A stretch of 64,000 nt of DNA from Tiliqua scincoides. Lineage: Eukaryota; Chordata; Lepidosauria; Squamata; Scincidae. Each line of letters opens with the position of its first letter. Position 1 is the stretch's first letter. The DNA is taken from positions 68,817,254-68,881,253 of the forward strand of contig NC_089826.1 in assembly GCF_035046505.1 (NCBI RefSeq), in the 5' to 3' direction. The position numbers and the translations under genes were made by a program. Under the pieces are notes generated by a model. It was not told where the DNA came from and did no database searches. It saw only the letters and a program-made list of their open reading frames with translations. Shown piece after piece: positions 32,814 to 44,976 of the stretch.

Positions 32814-33519
32814 CACACGAGACAGTAACTTGAGTGAAAAATGGGCCACTTTTATTCACAGGTGGTTACATGGATGAAAAGACCTGTAGCAGGGAAAGGA
32901 AGTGTAGATGACTGACCTTGGGGGATAGCAGCTGGTTGCCATTCTCCAGGTTGGGCATTCCCACCTTGAATCCAAGCTGTGTTCCATCACAGGACTGTGC
33001 GTGCTTCTCAACATCAGCCCCTCAGGGTCTGAGGCAGCTGACACACATAAGCCTGCTCAAGCCAGGAAGCCATTGAGGTATCTGTGATTGGGGCCAGAGG
33101 GCTTCCCACCCAGTCCCTTGAGTCAGCCAACCAGCCGGCCTGTGAGGAATGGCACTGGGTTCCCTCCACCTTTGCTGACCTCTGGGTGCTCACTAAATTA
33201 TCTGCTTCAGACTTCCTGGCTGACACTAATCTGCAGCACAAAGTAGCCAAGGTGAGTAAGAGGAGAAGACACTTCACCTCATGTTTGGTCTAAGGTAGGC
33301 GAAAAACTACCCACAAAGAGCCAATCAGACAAGCAGCAAAAATCCTACCTGACCCTATAAGGTGAACAATTAGTCCCAGGCTGTTATCAGTGGGAGAGTG
33401 GGCAGAGATCTGAAAGGAAAATGGACTGCTGCACAGTCCCTAGCACGCTGGCTGAAGGCCAACTAAGCCTGCCCCTTAGGTGTGAATGGCAGTGAGGGGT
33501 CAGGCTCCAAGTCTAACAC
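32814..33519 (-). mobile_element. Possible solitary LTR-like fossil
   Basis: On the minus strand the block begins TGTTAGACTTGGAGCCTGAC and ends in TGTGCTTACA, the TG...CA form of a long terminal repeat, with an AATAAA signal about 60 bases before the end. It shares GGTAGGATTTTTGCTGC-like and ATTGGC-like words with the block at 37.88-38.70 kb. No TSD, primer site or internal coding part is seen. The family is uncertain, and it is a non-coding fossil if the call is right. Confidence 0.35.
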
Positions 33520-34006
33520 AATGGCAAGGTTGAGAAAGAGAAATTGGCACCTCAGTGGCACTGCCCAGATTGGGATAATTTTCACTATTTCATAGTTGTA
33601 TGAGAACAGAGATATGATTGAGAGTCTTGTGTTTCAAAAAGCAACAGTCTATTCTGGTCTTAAGAAGTATTGTAGTTCCATACCAATACTAATATTTCAT
33701 AATAATTTCATTTATACAGAAGAAGGTGATTTTGTGTCATATAGGGGAAGTCTCTAATGGATCAAAGGAGGTATTACCCTCAGTTTAACCCTCCTCACTT
33801 ACCTGCTGCAAGAGAGAAGGAAAAAAACAACAACACAGTAGCATAGTTTTCCAGTTATGAACACTGCATCTCTACTATGAGTTCCCATCCAGATTGGTAA
33901 ATGGAAGAAACTGTGGGGTTGGACAGAAAATAATGGATCAAGCAATTAGGAGAATTCGTAGGAAACAATGAACTCTGGGGTGCCATTTAAGGAAAAGGAG
34001 TTGTTG

Positions 34007-34877
34007 TTGGCAACCTTCAGTCTCGAGAGACTATGGTATCGCGCTCTGAAAGGTGGTTTTGGAACATCGTCTAGTGTGGCTGAAAAGGCCAATTCGGGAG
34101 TGACAATCCCTTCCACAATGGGAGCAAGTGCAGTCTGTCCCTGGTCTGTCTCCCTGGCTATGGGCCTTCCTTCTTTGCCTCTTAACCTCAGACTGTTGGC
34201 CAGGTGTCTCTTCAAACTGGGAAAGGCCATGCTGCACAGCCTGCCTCCAAGCGGGCTGCTCAGAGGCCAGGGTTTCCCATTTGTTGAGGTCCCCTCCTAA
34301 GGCCTTCAGATCCCTCTTGCAGATGTCCTTGTATCGCAGCTGTGGTCTACCTGTAGGGCGCTTTCCTTGCACAAGTTCTCCATAGAGGAGATCCTTTGGG
34401 ATCCGGCCATCATCCATTTTCACGACATGACCGAGCCAACGCAGGCGTCTCTGTTTCAGCAGTGCATACATGCTAGGGATTCCAGCACATTCCAGGACTG
34501 TGTTGTTAGGAACTTTGTCCTGCCAGGTGATGCCGAGAATGCGTCGGAGGCAGCGCATGTGGAAAGTGTTCAGTTTCCTCTCCTGTTGTGAGCGAAGAGT
34601 CCATGACTCGCTGCAGTACACTCAGCTGCAGTGTACTCAGGACGCAAGCTCTGTAGACCTGGATCTTGGTATGTTATGTCAGCTTCTTGTTGGACCAGAC
34701 TCTCTTTGTGAGTCTGGAAAACGTGGTAGCTGCTTTACCGATGCGTTTGTTTAGTTCGGTATCAAGAGAAAGAGTGTCAGAGATCGTTGAGCCAGGGTAC
34801 ACAAAGTCATGGACAACCTCCAGTTCATGCGCAGAGATTGTAATGCAGGGAGGTGAGTCCACATCCTGAACCATGAC
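34007..34877 (-). repeat. RTE-like LINE, 5'-truncated, antisense copy
   Basis: Minus-strand frames give CSESWTLRSQQERKLNTFHM, RWLGHVVKMDDGRIPKDLLY and the end CSHCGRDCHSRIGLFSHTRRC. Further upstream the word VVHDFVYPGSTISD is present. The 3' tail with GTTGGCAACCTTCAGTCTCG is at the left. A frame change near 34620 separates two parts, so it is inactive. It lies antisense to GABRA2 in intron 3. Confidence 0.93.
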
Positions 34878-35190
34878 GAGTGGGGCAGACTTATTCAAAC
34901 TAATTATTTCTTAGGAGTGCCTAAATTTCTGATCTGGCTATTGGTTCTTCTCAACTTCCAGAGATTAAACAATCATCTGAATTAGAGTGTATAATGAGAT
35001 TGGGCACCATTTTCACAAGCCTTAATGACACTATGGTTTTCTTCAAATCACATTACAGAGTTAATTAACTTAGCATTGCTGCCAAGTTGCTATCACAAAT
35101 TGTGAACTTTCAGTATGCTTATCTTGTACACTTTTAAGCTTATCACAAGACCAGGTCACTTTCATTTCTTGCCATCTTACATTCCTGTTT

Positions 35191-35191
<1 letters not shown>

Positions 35192-35225
<34 letters not shown>
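35192..35225. repeat. ATTT microsatellite
   Basis: About eight ATTT units. Confidence 0.95.
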
Positions 35226-35395
35226 GCTGTATCCATGTATTTATACTTGTCTATTGAGGATTTCATTTCATGCATCTGTAAAGCACAAAAACTTATGTTA
35301 TGATCAATATATTAGTCTTCAGTGTGCCATGGGCCTCTTTTTTGTTTTCTTGTTGTTTTCTACAGAGTGAGTAATTATTGTTATAAGCAAGAAAG

Positions 35396-35593
35396 GGCAC
35401 AATCATAACCCCTTATGTCAGTGCTTTCCAGCACTGGCATAGCGGTGCCAATGGGAAATGTGCTGCATCCTGCAGTTGGGTGTCACTCACGGAGGCCTCC
35501 TCAAAGTAAGGGAATGTTTGTTCCCTTACCTCAGAGCTACATTGCCCTTATGTCAGTGCTGGAAAGCACTGACATAAGGGGTTAGGATTGTAC
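35396..35593. mobile_element. Family A MITE, long inverted ends
   Basis: The ends ATAACCCCTTATGTCAGTGC and GCACTGACATAAGGGGTTAG form an inverted repeat of over 30 bases. The same end variant appears at 49.4-49.6 kb and 49.85-49.90 kb. Confidence 0.8.
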
Positions 35594-36039
35594 CCCAAAT
35601 CTCCACTACGTATCTTGTGTACATGCAAAAGAAGCAAACCCCTTAGGTTAGAGAGCATGTCGGTTTGTTACTAATCGTGTTGATAACATTGTTATAGTTT
35701 CTCTGAGGAATAGAAGAGTAACCATAAAACACTTTTACAACACTTTTACATTGCTTGCAATTTAATCTTGAGCAGATGTTTAAAATTTGATGAGAGGCTT
35801 ACACTTTCCTCCAGATCAAAAAACTATGAGGGGTGCATCTTAAGTCCTTCCAAATACTGGGTTCACTAGCTTCCACTGACAGAAATCAGGGGTGGAAGCT
35901 TTTCTGGAAGTTCTTGATTTAGCAAAGAATGAGACTGTTAAGATAATGCTATGTAGGGAAGGCATAAATGATTATGATCATAAAATCACTTGCATGGTAC
36001 TGAGTAACATTTAGATCAATTGCAGTTTATGGATTATTT

Positions 36040-36564
36040 CTGTTCCAATAATGGTAGACCGTGGGAATGCTGTGGATATGTACCTAGATTTCAGCAAATT
36101 ATTTGACAATGAATGCCTTGTGGGAAAAAATTGTAAAATTTGGGTTGAATGGTATTACTATTAGATGGGTTCAAAGCTGGTTGAATCATCATTTCCAACA
36201 AGTGCTGTTAAATAGTTCCTCTTCAAAATGAAGGAAGACATTGAGTGAAGTGCCACAGGACTTTATCTTGTACTCTGTACTGTTCCAACACTTTTAGGAA
36301 AGCCCTGAATGAGATGATAGAGAGGATGTTTACCAAATTTGCAGGTGATATGAAACTGGAGGTGCGTTGACAGTTAACACCTTAGAAAAACTGAATAGGG
36401 ATTCAAAATGATCTTAATAGGCTTGATCATTAGGCCCCTACCAACAATATGAAGTTCAACAAAGATAAATATAAAGTTCTGCACACAGGTGCCAAAAACT
36501 CAGAGGCACAGGTACAGGATTGGGGAGACCTGGCTTAGCAGCAGTACATGTGAACATGATAGGA
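36040..36564 (+). repeat. Old CR1/L3-type LINE, reverse transcriptase region
   Basis: Broken frames read VDMYLDFSKLFDN (CR1: VDVVYLDFSKAFD), FGLNGITIRWVQSWL and later KFAGDMKLE-like words, the palm region of a CR1-type reverse transcriptase. It is heavily decayed. It continues after 36.72 kb and again after 37.39 kb, each break due to a family A insertion. Confidence 0.8.
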
Positions 36565-36569
36565 GCCTT

Positions 36570-36712
36570 ACAACACAATCCTAACCAACTCTCTATCACC
36601 AGTGCAGCCGCAATAAGTTCAAGGAGGCTCCGAGACTGCCTCCCACCACAGAATGCAGCAAGTACCCTGTTGCTGCAACTTCATTGGCGCTGGAAAATTG
36701 GTTAGGGTTGGG
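36570..36712. mobile_element. Family A MITE inside the old LINE
   Basis: ACACAATCCTAACCAACTCT and GAAAATTGGTTAGGGTTGGG are inverted ends. It splits the CR1/L3 copy. Confidence 0.7.
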
Positions 36713-36719
36713 CTAATAG

Positions 36720-36892
36720 TGGACCACAAGTTAAACTAAGCCAACAGTGTGATGCAAATGCAAAAAAAGTTGTTGCAGTGCCATTAGTAGAGGCTTAGAG
36801 TCCAGACTGCATGAAGATCACATCTCCACCATACTACAGGTTTGAATTCACATTTTAAGGAGGACATGGGTTCGGAAGAGAGCAACAAGTAG
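36720..36892 (+). repeat. Old CR1/L3-type LINE, middle piece
   Basis: This decayed sequence between two family A insertions contains AAGTTAAACTAAGCCAACAG and CATGGGTTCGGAAGAGAGC, which fit the LINE segment between the RT palm and the C-terminus. Confidence 0.55.
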
Positions 36893-37390
36893 CCCAATTC
36901 TAATGTGCTGGTGCAGCCAGGCTGCATAGCCTGCTCTGTATCGAATGCAGCTCAGGAGGCAGCTGGAAGTCTCCTCAGGGTAAGGGTATATATTTCCCCT
37001 TATCCTCAGCCATCCCTATGAGGCTTATCGAATCCACACCAGCTATATTGCTTTCCAGCTATATTGCTGGGAAACTTTGTGTAGGGCTACGAAGCCTGGG
37101 AAGGTGGTTTGGATCCTCCCCTTGTTCCATCCTGCCCCACCCAAAAATTCCCTTTCCCTGACTCCTACATGCCTCCTACCATCCTTGCCCAGCCCCTGCA
37201 CCACCTAGTGCTGTAGCACCTGACCAGCACTGGGTTGGGATGTGGCATAGGCAGGCAGGTGCAGGCTGCTGGGCTGGTGCTGCCAGTTTGCAAGTAAACG
37301 CAAAGGTGCCTTATGGCACGTTTGCAACACTCTTAGCCAATGCAGGGATGACTGTTCTGGCTCAACCAAGGGGTAGGATTGTGCTGTAAG
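36893..37390. mobile_element. Family A-like long variant inside the old LINE
   Basis: AGCCCAATTCTAATGTGCTG to CAAGGGGTAGGATTGTGCTG. It holds AATCCACACCAGCTATATTG and the GC-rich words of other long copies. It interrupts the LINE a second time. Confidence 0.6.
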
Positions 37391-37830
37391 ATTTCGCTGT
37401 AAGCAATTGAGAAACCAAGTCCTATGAAAAACAGTTAAAAGAGTTTGATATGTTTCATCTGGAGAAGAGAGAAGTGAGGGAAGATATTGTAGCTGTCTTC
37501 AAGTATCTGAAGGGCTGCCATGCAAAATAAGTGGTGGACTTACCTTTTGTGGGCAGGATTAGAACCAATGGATTGAAAATGCAAGGAAGCAGATTTAGAC
37601 TGAACATAAGAGATACTTTCTTAACTGCAAAAACAGTCAGGCACAAAAATAGGCTGCTTTGTGCAGTTGTTGGTGTTCGCTCACAGGAGATTTTCAAGTA
37701 CAGTCGAGAAGCCACCTGTCAGGGATGCTGTAGCAATTGTCTGTACTGTGCAAGGGTTGGGGTAGATAATCCCCAAGGTCCCTTCCAACTCTAAATTTGT
37801 ATGATTTTGTGATAAATAGGAATGTTGGGA
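37391..37830 (+). repeat. Old CR1/L3-type LINE, C-terminus and 3' end
   Basis: Words such as FDMFHLEKREVREDIVAVFK, YLKGCHAK and the 3' end GTAGATAATCCCCAAGGTCC with CCTTCCAACTCTAAATTTGT and ATGATTTTGTGAT are the known form of the CR1/L3 3' end. Confidence 0.85.
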
Positions 37831-37879
37831 GAATCTGCCATCTTTATTAGAGTATGACAATCGTGCAATGTAAGCAGCG

Positions 37880-38700
37880 AGATCGGGGTTTTTTTTGGTC
37901 CAGCCTGGAACACGAGAGTCTCCTCCCATGTGGGAGAATTGGAGCAGGACTGGAGCTGGGCGGTCTCAGAGGGCTCTTAAGGCACCAGCACCCAGCCCTC
38001 TTCATCCTTTTGCACGTGGGCACAGTACTGATACCCACCCGCCCGCCCCAGAGCAGTCTGAGTTCTACTGGTCGCCGTTTGGGACCGGGTAGGAATTTTT
38101 TGCTGCCTGCCAGGATTGGCCAATGGCAGATAGTTTTTGAGCCTACCCCAGACTGTCAGGGGTTGGGTTTTTTTTTTTCCTCTGCTGACTGACATCAGTC
38201 ACTTTATGATGGCAGGTGTTGAGGGTTGGAAGACGTGAGATGAACTTTGGCATGCACCTTCAGGCAGCATAGGCAGGGCAGAACCCACTTGCAGTCCTCA
38301 GGGGCTCAGCGGCATGAGGGCATAGACGGAGTCCTGCCCGGGACTGCGGGGTCTGCCTCAGAGGCTCAGTGGCTTGAGGTGGCACTGCCCGTGGTCCGGC
38401 TGCCTCCCCCTTATGGGATAGACCTGGATGAGCTGCGCTGCCTGAGAAAGGGGCAAGGCTTGGAGTCGAGTGCACTCCCAGCCTAGGGGACAGATGTGAT
38501 TTTGGTGCCTTCCAGTGGTCCAGCCTCCGCACCACAGGTGTTTCACTGCCACAGCAATTGCAGGTCTGAGCCTCTCCTTCTGTACTGGCCCTTTCTCCCT
38601 CGCTGTCTTGAGTGTTCATTGGGGGGTGCACAAACAAAATGGACTTTTATCAGTTTTGAAATATTTCTTGGTCAAAATCTTTACAATGAAACCTAAACAG
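37880..38700 (+). repeat. Unclassified GC-richer repeat block
   Basis: GGGTAGGAATTTTTTGCTGC, CAGGATTGGCCAATGGCAG and TGAGCCTACCCCAGACTG match the layout of words in the LTR-like block at 32.8-33.5 kb. I think the two are one repeat family but cannot name it. Frames of 60-125 codons on both strands show no protein resemblance. Confidence 0.4.
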
Positions 38701-39031
38701 GAAAAGTTGGTCTATTTTATCCTTATGTAGATAGAGAGTTGCAGATTGTTTTGTCTGTATTGATTCCCTGATGCAGTTTGCACAGTCCCTGATGTAGTTG
38801 TTATTATTAAGCTTAACAGGGCTTAAACCATGAAGCGTTCCTCTTATGCAACTTGGAGCGGAAGCTTGTCTACATATACTGCAATAAATGCAATTAACTT
38901 CTAGCCCAGAAGAAAAAAAAGTAAACTAAACATAAAAGGAGTCAGTGTGAAAACCTGAGATTGCTTTCTGTTTTGTAAAACCTTGTGTGACTGATTTAGT
39001 GAGAATTCATGTATCTCTGGTGTGACATCAT

Positions 39032-39746
39032 GTTGGCAACCTTCAGTCTCGAAAGACTATGGTATCGCGCTCTGAATGGTGGTTCTGGAACAGCGTCTAG
39101 TGTGGCTGAAAAGGCCGATTCGGGAGTGACAATCCCTTCCACACCAGGAGCAAGTGCAGTCTGTCCCTGGTCTGTCTCCCTGGCTATGGGCCTTCCTTCT
39201 TTGCCTCTTTGCCTCAGACTGTTGGCCAAGTGTCTCTTCAAACTGGGAAAGGCCATGCTGCACAGCCTGCCTCCAAGCGGGCCGCTCAGAGGCCAGGGTT
39301 TCCCACCTGTTGAGGTCCACCCCTAAGGCCTTCAGATCTCTCTTGCAGATGTCCTTGTATTGCAGCTGTGGTCTACCTGTAGGGTGCTTTCCTTGCACAA
39401 GTTCTCCATAGAAGAGATCCTTTGGGATCCGGCCATCATCCATTCTCACAACATGACCGAGCCAACGCAGGTGTCTCTGTTTCAGCAGTGCATACATGCT
39501 AGGGATTCCAGCACGTTCCAGGCTATGTTGTTTGGAACTTTGTCCTGCCAGGTGATGCCGAGAATGCGTCGGAGGCAGCGCATGTGGAAAGCGCTCAGTT
39601 TCCTCCCTCTCCTGTTGTGAGCAAAGAGTCCATGACTTGCTGCAGTACAGAAGTGTACTCAGGACGCAAGCTCTGTAGACCTGGATCTTGGTATGTTATG
39701 TCAGCTTCTTGTTGGACCAGACTCTCTTTGTGAGTCTGGAAAACGT
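39032..39746 (-). repeat. RTE-like LINE, 5'-truncated, antisense copy
   Basis: Minus-strand frames read MYALLKQRHLRWLGHVVRMD, YGELVQGKHPTGRPQLQYKD and the end CSWCGRDCHSRIGLFSHTRRC. The 3' tail is at the left at 39032. It is truncated at about 39746, in the segment that encodes FSRLTKRVW. It is broken upstream of the conserved part. Confidence 0.93.
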
Positions 39747-40180
39747 AATGCACAAGGATCCCATCCCTGGGTTTTCATCCTGACCTTCCCCCTTCCTTTC
39801 CCTGGACCCAAGTCAGCTAAACAGGGAATTTTATGACATTTTGGCTGATTGGACCAAATCCCCCTTATGACATTTTGGCTGATTGGACCCCATGCTTGTG
39901 AGGGCCCTCCACTTCTGCTGCCCCCACCACCTTGCTCCAAAGCTGTTGCCCCAGCATGGAATTATCCATGCTGAGGCATGGCCCACATTTCCTAAAACTG
40001 GCCCTTTCTGGCACGGGTCTGAAGAGACCCTGGTGATGTGGTGGCCTACTGGAAGGTAAATAGAATATATTTTTACTTAACTTCTTCCCATCTATCTGAT
40101 TGCCTGTCCACCATTGCATGCAGCATGGGGCTCTATCAGCATGGCTGATAGATGGTGGGGGATAGGATTGGGCCATTAGT
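39747..40180. mobile_element. Possible worn family A copy and direct repeat
   Basis: The right end GGGGATAGGATTGGGCCATT is family A-like. At 39833-39891 the phrase CTTATGACATTTTGGCTGAT, or a close form, appears twice within 35 bases, a small tandem duplication. No gene is seen. Confidence 0.4.
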
Positions 40181-42480
40181 CATGATTCATTATTGATTTC
40201 AATGGTGCTTAGTACCTTGGGATAGAAATCACTGATAGCATTGGCAGCCTCCCATCTTCGTTATTGTATGGTTCTGTCGCTTTAGGAGATACACATGTAC
40301 ATAATGATTACTGTAAGGCAAAAAGTAAGACAGATCTGAACCAGTGCTGGATAAATTATACCGTCACCAAGACAGGCTCCAATATGCAGACTTAATAATG
40401 TAAACTTTATGTGTGATTGTGATTAAAATGCAACAGTATTGAATATTATGAGTTAACTTTTTTGTTCATTTAAAAAGCATACGTAAAAATACGCCTGCAA
40501 AGCAGGCAATGTTCATCTTGTCTTGACTGCCATCTTGAGCCACCCCACCTTAAAAACACTTCTGAGGTCCCTGAATATGATCCTGGGTGCCTCTGTTGTA
40601 GTCAGCTAGCAATGGAACTCAAGCATTACAGCATCACTTTCATATATCAAACAAAGGACACCTGGGCAAAAAGCAACAGCATCCTATCTGGATTAGGATT
40701 GCATATAAACCGAAGAGTGCACCCTAATTTAGGTAAATGACTCCATAAAGGCAGCCACTATACTGATTATGTGTAGTCTTCCATGGTAGGTGGAAGAGGA
40801 GGAGGCCTGATGGTTCATGCTAGGGAAGCTGTTGTGGATGGAACTTCTACAAAACCATTCAATTTAAGTAGTAGCAGTGTCTGCCTTATACAGACCTTGC
40901 TGTCTGAATGATGATGCGACAGAACAGCAGTGCTTTGCTTGTGTAAGTGATACTGTAGATTTTTTTTAACAGATTGCTAATAGGGCATTAAATAAACAAT
41001 TTGCATGAGATTAATTGTGTTTGTGATATTCCAAGTGCTTCACCAATGCAATAGTTATCTTTTTTGGGATAGCTGGTGTAGCATAGCACTTAAAAGATTG
41101 GCAGCACAATCCTAACAGCTCCATGAGCCATCATAGACCTCCCTGTGTTGGCTCCCCTTGCTTCTGGAGGGTGGGACGGCTTTCCTTCATATCCATAGTT
41201 TCACTTAACTGTTCCAGAAACACCCCCGTGGATACGGGGGCATGCCTGTATACACACAAACTACTATTTTTCTTGGATTTTCTTTGTAGCTGTAATCCTG
41301 CATGTAAGCTCCTCTGAACACATTGGGACTTACTTCTAAGTAAGAATACATAGGCTTTTACTGCATGGGTATTTAGAACAAGGAGACAAGTTTGATGTTC
41401 GCTACTTATTGCTCAGGCAAGGTGTGGAATGGCCACATAATGCTGGTTTAAAAATAGTTAAATGGGGGCACAGAACGCACATTGGGCAAAAACTCATTGC
41501 ATAACGAATATAGGCTGGTGGGTACTGAAAATACTTGCTGTTATAGTGGAGAGGAGGCACCAGTGCTTGCCTTAAGGATTTGTGAGGCCATTTTTTCTAG
41601 TATTTCATGATCTGAAGTATAATAGGTGCTTGACAGCAGTAACATTTACCTAGTGCCACCCAAACTGGAAAGCTCATTAATGTCTCAAGTGACCTATGGT
41701 GTTTTCAGAAACAATCAGAATAAGGTCCTAAAACAGGACTGACATGTTTTAATGTCAGCGAATATAAAAAGGCACACTTTAGATCATTGTGTTTGTTGTT
41801 TTTGTGCACTTATATGCGTTTAAATACCTAGTGTGTGGCTGGCCCATCAATGAGACCAAAAGTGTGGCTTGCATTGAGTGTCAGGTGGCACTGCAAACAG
41901 ACTTGGGATCCCCTTCACCATAAGTCTGTGCCATTTCCCTCCAACCTGCTGTATATGATCCAGTTCCCACAGCATTGAGCCAGTTCCTGCTTGCTTTTGA
42001 GCAGGATGTTGATCTCCACTTCTCTATTAACTCTTCTCACTCCTTCCTCAAGTGCTCCTTTTAAACATATTAAGAAGTGCACTTAAGAAGTTTAAAAGGA
42101 CTTCATGAGGAAGGAAAGAGGCGAGTGGTTTGGGAAGCAGATTACTGCTGCCCGTGCCTGAAATAAACCACGCATAAGGTGGTGATCTGCTTCCCAACCC
42201 ACTCACCTCACTCCATTCTTGCATGGTCTTGTTAAACAAATTGGAACATGTGCTTCTTGATTAGTATAAAGGACCATGAGAGGAGGAAGTGAGGTGAGTG
42301 GGTTGGGAAATGGATTGCTGCTAACCCTGCCTGCTAAATTGCTAAAACTGCATAGACTGTGCTGATTCACTTCCTTAACGTCTCACAACAACATGGTTAC
42401 AGAATAATATAACCAAAAAGGGAAACAAAACTCTGTTTCTAAATAATTTAGAATCTAAATTTTAATGTTGGAGAAAGTGA
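40181..42480 (+). other. Intronic DNA, mostly unassigned
   Basis: A family B palindrome lies at about 41288-41355 (TGTAATCCTGCATGTAAGC, then TTGGGACTTACTTCTAAGT). At 42104-42340 the phrase GGTTTGGGAAGCAGATTACT recurs inverted (GATCTGCTTCCCAACCCACT) and again direct (GGGTTGGGAAATGGATTGCT). No exon was recognised. Confidence 0.5.
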
Positions 42481-42500
42481 CAAAGGTAGGGTAGTAAAGG

Positions 42501-43186
42501 TAGTAAAGTAAATTACATTCAAATTCTGGCTCCGGCTCCATCTGTCCCTTCCATCTGACTCCCTCCTTAATGATCTGTTAAGAGACCCTTTTTTGTCTAG
42601 CTAGTTTTTAAAAATTGATTCCAAATTGAATTCTCTAGATCTTACTTTGGAATCTTTAGTGGGCCTTGATGTCAACAGTGCCTATAAGGTAATTCAAACT
42701 AGGCTCTGGAAAGCTGAATTTTCCTTTCTTTTTGCTGATCTTAACCCAGTTTGTTCCCCTCTTTCTTTTGTTTTTTGTCCTTTACCAGGTCAGCCTTCCA
42801 AATATTTCGTTACCCTAACTAACCCCTCTCTTAGAAGGGTTTTTATGCTCGTGCATTTCAATATTTTTCCCTCTTCGTATCATCTTGGCAGATTTTCCCG
42901 CATCGCTCAGAACTGCAGGTTATGCTCTTTCTGTCACCTCGAATCAGACACACTAGAGCATATCTTGATTCATTGCCCAGCGCACTGTTCACTTCGGAAG
43001 TTGTATTTGGACCCTTTTCTACAGCATCCTACTAGGCCATTTATTGATCCCCTTTTCGTTTTGTTAGGTGACAACCAGGCTAACATTACTATAGCAGTTG
43101 CTAGTTTTTTATTTCAAATTACCAAAATATCTCTTGCCTGATTGTTGTATTTTCGTTTATATGCCAATAAAGGTATTATTGAAAAA
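42501..43186 (+). repeat. LINE 3' fragment, R4/Dong-like
   Basis: A frame over 42626-43141 ends with HFNIFPSSYHLGRFSR and CRLCSFCHLESDTLEHILIH, then C, a C-x2-C-x6-H-x4-C zinc-knuckle typical of the C-terminus of several LINE clades. The 3' end GCCAATAAAGGTATTATT is short and AATAAAGG-rich as in R4-like elements; the clade is a guess. A perfect 12-bp TSD, GGGTAGTAAAGG (42489-42500 and 43187-43198), defines the insertion and its 5' truncation. Confidence 0.82.
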
Positions 43187-43198
43187 GGGTAGTAAAGG

Positions 43199-44405
43199 GA
43201 GAGGAAAGGACAAGGAGAACCAAATATAGGGAAGTGCAGTAGACAGTCAGCCAAACTACATGTTCTGCTAAACGTGTTATTAGAACTTTTTTGTGACAAG
43301 CATAGCTGTGTGCTTTTCCCCTGAAACAGGAGCTGTTGTGTGTGCATATGTGGGGGGAGATTGGAACCACAGTATGGAAGCTTTAGTCCTTTGCCCCCAC
43401 CATTGTCCTGATTGGGATTGCCCCCTCCCCCTGTGATTGTCCCTAGAAGAAAACTCCCACTGATCTGCATTGGGACCTTGGCAGGGCCAAAGAGTTTAAA
43501 AAACCCTTTCCCATGCTATGGTGTAGATCAGGCCCCTGTAACTTTTATTTAGAACACATGCTCCCAACCATGTCAGTTTTAATGGCATGGCTAAAATAAT
43601 GTGTAGTTTGACCTAAGGAGGAAGGTAGAGCATAATCTTCATGGAAAAAGCCTTTACCCAGTTTTGTGGATGGATTTGAAAAAAAGTTAGTGTTAGTACA
43701 CGATTGGTGTTCTTGAATGAAGTTCCAAACTTATATAATATCTGTTTATATTAGCATGAAGTGAGTAAGAGCAGTAAGTGAATTTACTTTGATGGTCAGT
43801 CACCTTCCCTGGAATCCTTCGAAGACAATAAGGCTTGTTCTGATAGCTGTAATTGCAGCTTGTATCAGTCTATTGGTGTCATTTAAGCGTGCACATAGGC
43901 AGAATTAACAGTCGATAATTATTTTATTCTATAATTTACCTTATTTCAGCAGTTTGTGATGATTCTGATATTGGCACAAAGAGGGGCAGAGTCTGGCTGG
44001 ATTTCTAAATTGTAAGCTGCATTTTTTTGACAGATATAAGTGTAAGGAATGTGACAGCATCCCTCTTTAGCTATATCACTAATTAAGTCTATGGCTTCAG
44101 TTCTTAAATCTGCCACACCGGAGGATGTTTTCATTGAAATAGACTGAACTAGCACACATGCCCAAGATGTGTTTCTTTGTATTAAAACTGCCCCTGTTTA
44201 AAGAAGAACAAATCAAGGAAATGATGAGGCTCAGTGAGCTTGAGAGAGTGATTTATCTGTATGAGAGAGCTGTGCAGTGTCAGATGACACACAACCAAGA
44301 AATGCCAAAGTACTTGCATATAAGCTAGTCTACAGTCGGTTTTCTTGGAGTGTACTTGATCTAAGTTGACCTTGCTTCTGCTTCAGCATGCAGAGAATCA
44401 CAGCC
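43199..44405 (+). other. Intronic DNA, unassigned
   Basis: No exon, RNA gene or named repeat was recognised in this stretch. Confidence 0.45.
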
Positions 44406-44409
44406 TTTG

Positions 44410-44976
44410 GGTGCAATCCTAACTAGTAGTTAGGCCAGCCCAAGTCCCTTGGGCCAGCCTGGGAGGGTCACAAACAAGCCATATAGTACTTTTGCACCTC
44501 CTTGAGGGGAAGCTGGCCAGGCGCTCTGAGAAGCGCTGGTCTGCAGAGGCTGACATAAAACTCTGCGCCGGCTTCCCCTCAGATGCTTGCGTCGGCCCTG
44601 CTGAACCAACGCAAGCGGAAAAGGTAGGCAGGGTGTGGAAGAGGAGGACGGAGACGTTCCTGGGCAAGGGGAGGGCAGCTCCAGAGGCGGGCGGGAAGTG
44701 GGAGGCAGGGCTGGGATCTTGCATTTATATTGAATCCCAACCCCTGTTCCTGGGGAGAATGGAGCAACTCAGGCTGCTCTGCTCTCCTCGGACTTGTGCC
44801 ACCTCCGGAGGTGGCGCAAGTTCGAGGAGACCCATTGGGACCAGCAGCCCTTACCCAGGGAAAAGAGGAAAAGTTTCCCCTTGCCTCTAGCTAAGCTGCT
44901 TATCGTCACTATCCTGCGCTGGATACAGTGCAAGCCTTCTGGCTTGCCTGTTGCAGCACAGGATAGGATTGTGCCC
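44410..44976. mobile_element. GC-rich long variant of family A, complete ends
   Basis: The left end GGTGCAATCCTAACTAG and right end CACAGGATAGGATTGTGCC are inverted. The core shares AGAAGCGCTGGTCTGC, CTGCGCCGGCTTCCCCTC and CAGCAGCCCTTACC with the copy at 27.8 kb. About 567 bases, non-coding. Confidence 0.65.

Noticed and set aside
33014-33277. Minus-strand frame beginning MKCLLLLLTLATLCCRLVSA, like a secreted peptide
   Set aside because: It lies within the LTR-like repeat block, has no recognisable mature domain, and no splice context or relative supports it.
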